Shown: one piece after another, positions 21,916 to 64,000 of the stretch
Position numbering within the stretch: position 1 is the stretch's first letter
How the letters are laid out: each line of letters begins with the position of its first letter
Origin: Desmodus rotundus
Taxonomy: Eukaryota; Chordata; Mammalia; Chiroptera; Phyllostomidae
DNA: 64,000 bases
Direction of reading: 5' to 3'
Assembly (NCBI RefSeq): GCF_022682495.2
Contig: NC_071389.1
Location: 12,453,199 to 12,517,198, forward strand
The notes under the pieces: generated by a model
Told to the model about the DNA's origin: nothing
The model's input: the letters and a program-made list of their open reading frames with translations, nothing else
Databases searched by the model: none
Position numbers and translations under genes: made by a program

Positions 21916-22033
21916 ATAAACGGTGGGCAAAAAGTAGGTTTACAGTTGTGATTACACAAAAGTTTATTCTTGTATTATTATCTATTAATTATATTATTTT
22001 CCATACGAACTGCAAACCTTTTGCCCCACCCTG
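21916..22033. mobile_element. Mariner-type MITE
   Basis: A 118-base A/T-rich element bounded by TA, with matching inverted ends: GGTGGGCAAAAAGTAGG at 21922-21938 against the complement of CCTTTTGCCCCACC at 22017-22030. It has no coding capacity. Related copies are typical of bat genomes. Confidence 0.75.
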
Positions 22034-22209
22034 TATTTTATACTTTTATGGTTTTTACCCGAAAACCCTAGTATATTTAGTTCCCTAGTACACGTAGAAC
22101 TTACTGTTGTGAGCAGTGTGTGTGAGCATTGTGTGAGGGAGGCAGGATCTAGATTTTTCCCCCAAGTGGACATCCTAACAACACTTACTAAACGGTTCTT
22201 CATTTCTCA

Positions 22210-22670
22210 GCTGGTCCCAAGGGCTTCCTCGATCCTATCCAAATTCCCACATACACAGAATTGCTTCTGGCTCGCTAGTCTATTCCAGCCGTTCAGTTTC
22301 TCTATCCCACCTCAGCACCACACTGTATTACTCGCGACAGCTTTGTAACATTTTGACCAGGCCCGCTCCTTCACTGTCCTCTTTCAAAACCGTCTAGGCC
22401 ATTGCGCATTTCCTCTTCCACGTGAATCAAGTTTTTTGAGTTCCATGAAACATTGTGTTGGAATTTTGGTTGCGAGTACACTGAAATTAGAGACTAATTT
22501 GGGGAAAATTGACATCTTTTGTTCTAGGGAACCTTTCCATCCAGGACCAGGGCATTCATCTGCCTTTATTCAGGTCTTCTTTAATGTTCTTCAGCCAAGT
22601 TTTATAGTTTTCTTGGTAAATAAAGGTCTCGCCCATTGCCCAAGGTGGTTATTATTGTACGAGATTCTTT
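22210..22670 (-). mobile_element. L1 ORF2 fragment, antisense
   Basis: CACACTGTATTACTCGCGAC, AACCGTCTAGGCCATTGCGC, TTAGAGACTAATTTGGGGAA and CAGGTCTTCTTTAATGTTCT are in the order of the complement of L1 ORF2. Confidence 0.75.
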
Positions 22671-24115
22671 AGCATTTAGAACCTTCTCTAATCCCTTCCT
22701 TCCACAGCTCTTCAACCCTTACATTGAGCCTATGCTGAACCCTTTTTACACAATTGTTGTTATACATTTCATTCATCTCCCAGGGGCTCTCAGGTTGCAT
22801 CTTACAAGTGTTTCCATTCCTCAGCTGCTGGGTAAACCCCTAAGGGCCAGGCTGGTGTTTTCATTCCTGCTTGGGGAGTGGCATGCATCGAGTTGGTGGG
22901 GAGGGTCCAATGCTAATAGAGGAGGAGGAAGAGGAGGAGAAAGGGGGTGGGGTGAGGGTAGGGGTGGCCCAGGGTTCAGAGCAGGGTAGTGGAAAGAGCC
23001 TGTTCACTTGGTCATTGGGAAACCGGAATGCAGGGAAGACACACCTCTGCAGGAGAAAAAGTGATGTCTCCTGCATCTTCAGCCTGTGTGAGTGTGAGAC
23101 AGGAAGAGTCAGTCACCTCTCCCCTCCCCCCATCGCTGTTGCTTAGCAGCCCCTCCTGTATTCCCAAGCAGCTCACTGCCAGCTCCCGGGGTTCAGAACC
23201 CTGCTCTGCCACTACTCCCCTGTGATCTGGTTGGAAAAATTGCTGTGAGCCCTCAAGGGGATGCTGCACACAGCCTGACTCACTGTAGGCATGCAGTACA
23301 TGGAAGCTTTAAAAAAAAATTTGTATGTTCATTCATTTATTCATCAGCAAGAGCATGTGAACATTCCACTCTGAAGGGCAGGCAGGAAAGGGCTTCAACT
23401 GTTTTAAAGTGTAGAAAGGAGGCTGGAGGTGCAGAGGGGCCTCGCTCAGGGGGGGCATGCCGGGCAGGGCCCAGGTCCTACGTGCGAGTGAGTGCACTGG
23501 GGAGCTGGTGAGGGGGGCCACGTGATCTTTAAACAGGCTGCTCTTCAGTTGTGCCAGCAAGCCAGGCTCTTGGTACTTTGCTGCAGCAGCCCTGGCACTA
23601 ACTCACTGGGGGGGGGGGGGGGGGCGGGGGGCGGAGGGAAGCCTGTGTGAGCCCACTTGTTCTGGGCTGGAGGTCAGAAAAGGCTCCCTGGAGGAGGTAA
23701 TGCCGAGCTGGGCATTGACGGATGGACAGGAGTTTATCAAACAGATACGTCAGGGAAGAGCATTCTCGGCAGAGGGAACATATGCGAAATCCTGGAGGAG
23801 GCCCGACGGGTGTCAGAGACACTCCCTGGGACTTCTTTGATTTTCCTGCTCTGGCCGCCCTTCCCACGCATCTGAGGCCTGGACACCCACCGCTGACATC
23901 CTTTGCTCCGAGATAATAGAATAATAATTTTTACCGAGAAGTCCCGTGTCTTTGATAGAAGAGTGGCCAAGTGGGCCCAGGCAGAGTAAACTGGCACTTG
24001 TCAGGACCTGAGGATTCGGTTCTGGGCAGGAGGTGCAGCTGGCCTTGATGACACGGGGCGGGGGGTGCCCTCCCATAGCCCCACAGGTCACATACCACCC
24101 GGAGAAGACACAGTC
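22670..24115. other. Intergenic stretch next to the ECE1 3' end
   Basis: Unique-looking GC-moderate sequence. A 17-base G run lies at 23608-23624 and a GAGGAGGAAGAGG patch near 22920. No gene recognised. The frames of 80-110 codons on both strands lack family signal. Confidence 0.5.
23608..23624 (+). repeat. (G)17 homopolymer with flanking G tracts
   Basis: GGG runs continue past 23624 as GGGGGGCGGAGGG. G-quadruplex-prone DNA. Confidence 0.85.
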
Positions 24116-24137
24116 ACACGGACCTCGGTACAAGTAC

Positions 24138-24143
24138 TTTATT
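24138..24143 (-). terminator. ECE1: ECE1 poly(A) signal AATAAA
   Basis: The plus strand TTTATT reads AATAAA on the transcript strand, inside the context GAAATAAAGTACTTG. Cleavage is expected 10-30 bases further on, about 24110-24128. No other canonical hexamer in a similarly good context was noticed in the 3' UTR. Confidence 0.75.
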
Positions 24144-24319
24144 TCAATTACAATAGTGCCACACCCAAACTACAGTAGCACGAAACATAATAATACAAAA
24201 AATAGATTCCCAGCTCTAAGCCCCACGTCCAGGTACCCACAGAGAAGCCAGCCTAATGGCTCTCTGGGCTTAAGGGAAGGGGTCTCTCTGATCCCCGGGG
24301 CTAGATCCTCCTGCTCATG

Positions 24320-24336
24320 CCCCCCCCCCCCCCCCC
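24320..24336 (-). repeat. (G)17 on transcript strand within ECE1 3' UTR
   Basis: Seventeen C on the plus strand, hence 17 G in ECE1 mRNA, about 180 bases before the poly(A) signal. Confidence 0.85.
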
Positions 24337-26398
24337 ACGGCTCCCACCACCACCCTGGCAGCACACCAGGAAGGAACAAGTGCAAGCCACCTGCCCTCTG
24401 GCTGGACCCTCAGCCCCAGGACACTTGCTTCTGGCTGGGGGGGGTCCCCGTGCATGGTGCCCACAGGCACTCTCAAGGACTGTGACCTACAGGGAAGGCG
24501 GGGAGGCAGGAGGGCAGGGAGGACGCCAGGACTGGGAAAGCCTACTCTTTGGGGCAAGGTGCACAGGGCGGGCTCCCTACTCTAGCTCTTGGTCTGGGTC
24601 CTGCCCTACCTTTCCTGTGAGGAGCTCCCAGGCCTGTTGCTCGTGCGCACCAGGGGGACCACTCCCCACACCGCCACCCCCGCTATGGGGCTGATCCAAA
24701 GGTGGGCGAGGCAGTGGCTGAGCCGTTGCTTCTCTTGGGCAAGGAGCACTGGCTTCCTGGGCAACGCAGGAGCCCGTCTGTGGGAGCGGGGCCCAGCCAG
24801 GGGGCCTGGGCTCCCGAGATGGGAGAACCGTGGCGGGCACCTGCTGCCCCTGCCTCAGCCCCAGGTGGCTGCTTGCCCAGAGGGCCAGAGTGGGGCTCCA
24901 GTTAGCTCCTCCTGGGGGACCTTCTGAACTGCATCCTCAGGGAGGGGACGACTGTCCTGGTCCTGGATACCACAGACTGACGGGCTCAGGGGAGCATCTC
25001 CCTCACGGCCTGCCAGGGCTGAAGGTGTTTCCCAGGGAAAGAAGCCCACCCAGCTACAAGCACTGTCTTGATTCAACCCCAGGGGCTGAGGGTGGGATGG
25101 AGCTCAGGGCACATTCAGGGGTTCTTCAGACCCCTGGCCTCGGTGCCTCCGGCCTGCAGGCCAGAGCTCCTGTGCTGTGGGAGGGGCAGCTCTGTGGGCA
25201 CTGGGAGCAGGGGTATGGCCCGATGTTCCAGTCAGGACACTTGGGGGCTTCAGTGAGGAGGCCAAGGGACCCTGGGGGTGAGGGGCCGTAGCCTCAGGTA
25301 AGGCACTAGAGAACAGAGTGGGGGATGTCTGCGGTCCGGGGAGCCAGGCCCAGGCTGGGATGGGGGTGCTGCAGAGAAGGAACAGGCCCCCCAGGACAGG
25401 CGTGGGGTGGCCAAAAGAGGAGGGATGAAAACAGTACAGGCGAGTACATCTGATGGGGAGGTCTCAGCCTCACAGGGCTCTGTGGTCCAGATCTGGGGGG
25501 GCTGGGGCACCCCAGACTGGGTGTGAGGGCCCTCACCTGGCCTCAGGCTGCTACAGCCTGTCCCCTTCTGTGACTCTGGGATCATACCTTCCTTGCTGGG
25601 GCTCCCTGTGCTGCACTCTGGGGACAGAGGCAGGGATGCCAAGAGGGGTGGTGCCAATGAGCTGATCTCCCGGAGCGGCCCTGCCTTCGCCTGGCCTCCA
25701 CGCCTTGCCTCTCTACACCAGGTGATGGAGGCTGACGTGGTGTATTCCAAGGGCTGAGGCGGCTCTCTATTTGGGGACCCGGTCAATGACCCAGGGACCG
25801 CTGCCTCAGCTCAACCTCGCAACGAGTGAGGAAGAGAGGGGGTAACTCAGTGGGGCTTCCCTTGTCCACAGGTTATTTAGAAAAACAGAACATAATAAAT
25901 ATACCAATCCTTTCTTTAAAGAAAAAAAAAAAGTATTTTAAATGCATTATTTCCCTGAAGATTTCCAGTGTATTCCACCATGTTTAAAAAATAGTTTCCC
26001 CAAAAAAATATATATTTAAAGTATTCGACACAGTGGTATTTGTGGTGTATCTGGCACTGGATGTGGGCGTGGAGCTGTGTCCACGACCCTTGTCAGCGTG
26101 GGGCCCAGGCCTGGTGAGCCACCAGCCTGACACCCAAATGCCCTTTAGAGTTGACGCACACACGCCTGGGATGACGGGTTTCTACAGGGGATCAAACCTC
26201 GGGTTATGCTGAGAACCCATGTGACAGGCTCAGTTCCTGGCTGAAAACCCTCCAGTGTGGGGTAGGGGCCCAGGGTGGCCTAGGGGGCCGGGCGACACCC
26301 TGGGCACTGGATGGAGGGGGCAGCCTTGTTGACTCCACCCTGAGGGCTCATCCTCAGCCCCTCCCCCTCCTCCGTCTTGGCTCTTGGTGCCTCGCCGC

Positions 26399-60323
<33,925 letters not shown>

Positions 60324-61529
60324 CTATAGTACAGTGGCCTGGGGCCCTGGGCTGCCATGCCCCACCCTGGCCGTGAGCAAACAGATTTGGTGCTGGATGG
60401 CCACCAGACCCCTCCGGAGAAATGATCTCAGCAGATTTGCTGTCTCCTGGCTTATAAACTAAGTCTTCTATTCAGGTACCTAAAATCCTTTCTATGGCTT
60501 CAAAGTACCCGGAAACAAGATGTTTCTCTTAACTAGTCCTTCCCTCTACAAATATTCATTGACTTTTTACTATTCCTTAGTATTCAACAAATTCATTCAC
60601 TCTCCACGCGTCATTTGTCCAACAAGGTAATTACTATCTTCCAGGTTCTTTGCTGAGCGCTGTGTGCATGTGTGGTGAGGGATATAAAAGCTGAAGTCCT
60701 TTCCTTTAAGAGCTAATAGTTTAGTTGGGGATACACACGTTATAAAGGAAAAGTCAAAAGATAACAGGAGGAGAAACTTCCGTCGCTCATTCCACAAACA
60801 TACACTGAGTGTATCTAGTGCGTGTCAAATGGCTGCGGACACTACGATGCCAGGACTCAGGGAGAAAAAAGACTGTTAGAAATCGAAGGAAAATATGAAA
60901 AATCATTCTCACGGAACACAAGGTAGGAGAGTGACCTCAGTGATCTCACTGAATCCTCAAAAAAAAAAAAAAAAAGAAAAAAAGAAACCCTAGACCATTT
61001 TGCTTACAGCCATTTTTATATAGAGGAAACTGAGGCACAGGGAAGCTAAGCACCCTGCTCAGGGCCAATGGGATGAGAACCCCACCATCTGTCAGCTGTG
61101 TCTGCCCTGGGCCTGGATGGGGGCTCTCCCAGTGAGGACCCCCACCCCACACACTGCCAGGAGGTGGGGCGGCCGCACCTGTCAGGGGTGGGCTAACGAG
61201 GAACAGGACTTGGTGCAGGTGGGCTGCAAGTCCTACCAGTACCCACGAAACACAAGGAGCAGAGAAATCAGCTTCCTCTGAGCTGGTTTTCACAAATGTG
61301 GGCAGAGGGGTGAGGGTGGCCTGAAAGCAAGAGGCCAGAGGTGGGGGATGGACCCCTGCCTCAAGGTTGACCAGTGGGCGCTAGCAAAGGACCCGCACTG
61401 TGGGCAGCCTCCGCTGCGGCCCAGCGTGAGGCAGCAAGATGCACCTGACTCTGCAGGGGAGAGGCCAGAGGTCCAGGCCAGGGACCAAGGACAGGCCCAG
61501 TGGAATCCTCTGTTGACACAGCTGTGCCG

Positions 61530-61725
61530 GCGATAAGAGGGACTGTTTACTGAACACAGCCCTGCACCAGGTACCGCATGCACATCCATGATCTCATTTA
61601 GGACTCGGTACAAGCCTCAGATACAGGTGCGATGCCCCGTTTTAAGATAAGGCAGCTGAGGCTCTGAGCGAGTGAGGGGACAAGGTCACCAGCTGCGTGG
61701 CAGAGCCAACAATGAACCCAGCTCA
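61530..61725 (-). repeat. MIR SINE
   Basis: CATGATCTCATTTAGGACTC, TAAGGCAGCTGAGGCTCTGA and AAGGTCACCAGCTGCGTGGC; antisense. Confidence 0.8.
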
Positions 61726-61879
61726 GTCCTGCGGCAACTCCACAGCCGGCTGGCTGGGGTTCTCCGCTTTCCCTCACCACCTCTTTGCTGGTCTCGCCAG
61801 GGGCTGCTGTGGCCCTTCTGCTGAGTTCGCTCTCCCCCGTGTACAGGGAGGAACAAGGCAGGGCAGGCAGACATTGTGA

Positions 61880-62035
61880 GCTCTCAGACCTGGGTTGGAA
61901 TCCCAGCTTTCTCCTTCTGGCTGTGGGCCTCACACAAGTGACCACATCTCTCTGAGCCTCGGTTTCACCATCTAGAAATGAGGAACTGCAACAAGACCAA
62001 CTTCACATCGAAGGTGAAATGACCCGACAGCTGGG
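61880..62035 (+). repeat. MIR fragment
   Basis: GAGCTCTCAGACCTGGGTTG-type start, TCCCAGCTTTCTCCTTCTGG and TGAGCCTCGGTTTCACCATC. Confidence 0.8.
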
Positions 62036-62630
62036 CTTGCGGACTCGGCTCCCTCGAGTCCTAGGGTCCAAGGCTGCCAGGCTGACCTTTAGAGAGCAGG
62101 AAGAGCAGCGGCTGGGGCAGTGCTCACCTCACTGGGAAACAGTGCCGGCGGGGGCTGGGTGGCCTGCAGGCTATTAGCTTACCACAGATGCAAAGTCCTA
62201 CAGGTTGAGCTCAGGCTCGGAGGAGCTGCACGACAGCACAAAAACAGGGTGACTCTATTTTGAGGTAATTACTTGTTTCGAGAAGGCTATACAATGAAAA
62301 ATCACTGAGCCATTAGGCATGAAAATAGAGACAGGCCTCCGCAGGGAACGCGCACCGTTTTCAGTGTCTCTAGGTGAGACCATCTTGAGCAGGGTGCGTG
62401 CCCCACTGCCCCCAAGGGGACAGGTGGGGCTAGGGAAAGAGAATTTCTGTGTCATCTGAAAAAGCCTATTCACTATTATGATATAACTCCGTATTTGGAA
62501 AAGGAAATGAATACCTATTGTTTCTGTACAACAACCCACAGGAAGTAAAGTCTGACAAAGTCCTGGCTGCTGGAAATACCAAAAGACAGAGTGTAAGAGG
62601 GTGATCCTCAGAGGGGGAAATACGTCAGAA

Positions 62631-62632
<2 letters not shown>

Positions 62633-62712
<80 letters not shown>

Positions 62713-62731
62713 GGACAGACAGACAGACAGA
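62633..62731 (+). repeat. Compound microsatellite (TG)n(AG)n(ACAG)n
   Basis: About 16 TG units (62633-62664), then about 22 GA units (to 62709), then GACA units (62713-62731). Alternating purine-pyrimidine followed by a pure purine strand. Confidence 0.95.
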
Positions 62732-62929
62732 CTGAGAATTAGTCTGAGTTCTTCACTAAGCACCAACTCTGCTCCGCACAGGGCAAGGTCCCTAGGTGGT
62801 GCTTAAGTAATAATTTTTGATTATTTAATGGTTTATAGATCCTTTACCAACTATTCTTGGCCCAGCAGGGGCTTAATGCATATTTGACTAATTGATGTTT
62901 CCAGCCCCTTCATTTAATGTCAAGGTCAA

Positions 62930-63190
62930 TAGTCAGGCTCCACGTCCCCAGGGAAGCCTTCCCTTACCCTCTTCCCTCTCTGGGCCCCCTGGCCGCCCGG
63001 CCCAGATGTGGACCGGAGCACAGACGAAGCTGTGTCTTGGCTGTCTCCCCATCTACCACCCCCACTAGAGAGTGAGCTTGAGGGTAGGCCCGGCATTTTA
63101 CTTGCTTTACTATTTCCTTTGCCCAGCATTGTACTTGGCATCTAGAAGCTGCCCAACACATTTGTTGAATGAATGAGTGAGTGAGTGAGT
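62930..63190 (+). repeat. L2 LINE 3' end
   Basis: CCAGGGAAGCCTTCCCTTAC, CACTAGAGAGTGAGCTTGAG, CAGCATTGTACTTGGCATCT and TTTGTTGAATGAATGAGTGA. Confidence 0.88.
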
Positions 63191-64000
63191 GAATGAAAGA
63201 GCTTTGTCCAGCACTTGGTCACCACGTGTGGAGGCAGAAAGTATTTCTTCCTTTTAGAACGTGCATGGCCACTCGAGAAAGCAGGAACAGGTCCCAGATC
63301 TAGGTCGCAGACACTCGTCTGGACAGTACCTGGCCTTGACACTGAGTAAGACATTTCAGGATATTTTCTGGGAAGAGTTAGTATTTGTTTTGCTGCTGCT
63401 GTTTGTAAAGCACCTGTGAGTTTCTAGAAAGGCAGGTGCAGCGGGGAAGTGGATAAATGTGTGTTTAAGTGCCCAGACATAACTTAGAGGTGAGTCTTTC
63501 AGAATCCACAGAGAATTTGGTTTGTCTGGCCTTGTTTGCTTAGATGTGGCCAGTGCCAACGCTTGCTGCTGGGTAATCAGGTTACTGTTAATATCCGGGT
63601 GGCTGCTTCGTGCCCAGGCCCAGGAAGCTGATGAAAACACATGGGTTGGCTCAGGGGTTACCTGACCCTGGCCCAGCTCCACCCAGAGTTCCTTTCACCC
63701 ATGTCGAGGCTGGGAAAACCATCCTATGTCCCTGAGAAGGCTGGGGTCAAGGCAGAAGCAGGATTCTGTCCCGGGGGGCCCTCCATGGCCCGACTGCCAG
63801 GAGCCTCCCCTTGGGGTCCCTTCTGGTTTCTGGTGGAGAAGCACCTTGGGAACTCCTGGGGCAGCCTCAGGGCGACACCAGCTGCTGGAGTCTCACCCTC
63901 TCCCCAGGCACACGGCCGGGAGCTGGGCGGATGAAGCTGGGCAGGGCCCACATTGCCAGGCGGGGTGTTTGTTCTGAAGGAAGCTGACTGAGGCAAGACC

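Larger units (their letters stand above)
24120..26398 (-). other. ECE1: ECE1 3' untranslated region
   Basis: About 2.28 kb from the TGA to the predicted cleavage site, without a recognisable splice pair or interspersed repeat. Features on the transcript strand are an A/T-rich block at 25880-26030 with U runs and UAUUUAUU-type AU-rich sequence, which could affect mRNA stability, and a run of 17 G at 24336-24320. The 3' limit is inferred from the poly(A) signal, not observed. Confidence 0.8.

Noticed and set aside
21455..21916. 153-codon plus-strand frame
   Set aside because: It runs through an antisense VES SINE and is a by-product of the repeat.

Overview
The window is vertebrate, and specifically mammalian, genomic DNA. 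It has split coding exons with GT-AG introns, a CpG island, MIR/L2/L1/hAT fossils, and at least nine tRNA-derived SINEs whose CCCTGGCTGG-type head, TTCGATTCCC-type B box and TC-rich tail are those of the VES family of bats. A mariner MITE and well-matched solo-LTR-like copies agree with a bat, most likely a yangochiropteran. No prokaryotic-style gene, tRNA, rRNA or CRISPR array was seen.

The one certain gene is ECE1 (endothelin-converting enzyme 1, an M13/neprilysin-family zinc metallopeptidase). It lies on the minus strand, with its 3' end at about 24.12 kb and its most upstream visible exon at 60.05-60.27 kb. I mapped 16 coding exons base by base. All have AG acceptors and GT donors, all phases join, and together they give 676 residues plus a stop. 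These correspond to residues 95-770 of the 770-aa human form with no length change: the whole ectodomain, including the HELTH zinc site, the GENIAD third ligand, ten N-glycosylation sequons and the C-terminal CEVW. The cytoplasmic tail, membrane segment and isoform-specific first exons are not in the window and should lie beyond base 64000. The 3' UTR runs from 26398 to about 24120 and ends with an AATAAA signal.

At the left end (about 0.44-1.47 kb) is a CpG island with GC boxes, a YY1-like site and several CCG/CGG trinucleotide tracts. In human, EIF4G3 is the next gene downstream of ECE1 on the same strand. The island is therefore plausibly the EIF4G3 promoter reading leftward out of the window; that identity rests on synteny, not on coding sequence.

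Between the island and ECE1 (1.5-24.1 kb) I see no gene, only a repeat graveyard: MIR and L2 fragments, a mariner transposase fossil (about 4.98-5.34 kb), antisense L1 pieces, a HAL1/L1 ORF1 fossil split by later insertions (13.2-15.8 kb), an ERV-L-like pol remnant (16.3-17.5 kb), an inverted pair of LTR-like copies (14.33-14.90 and 18.94-19.50 kb), hAT remnants and a mariner MITE (21.92-22.03 kb). ECE1 introns carry MIR/L2 fragments, a degraded hAT-like segment (31.3-32.8 kb), an antisense L1 3' end (42.4 kb), two VES SINEs and several microsatellites. Strong CTCF-like motifs lie at 10.99 kb (minus) and 45.70 kb (plus).
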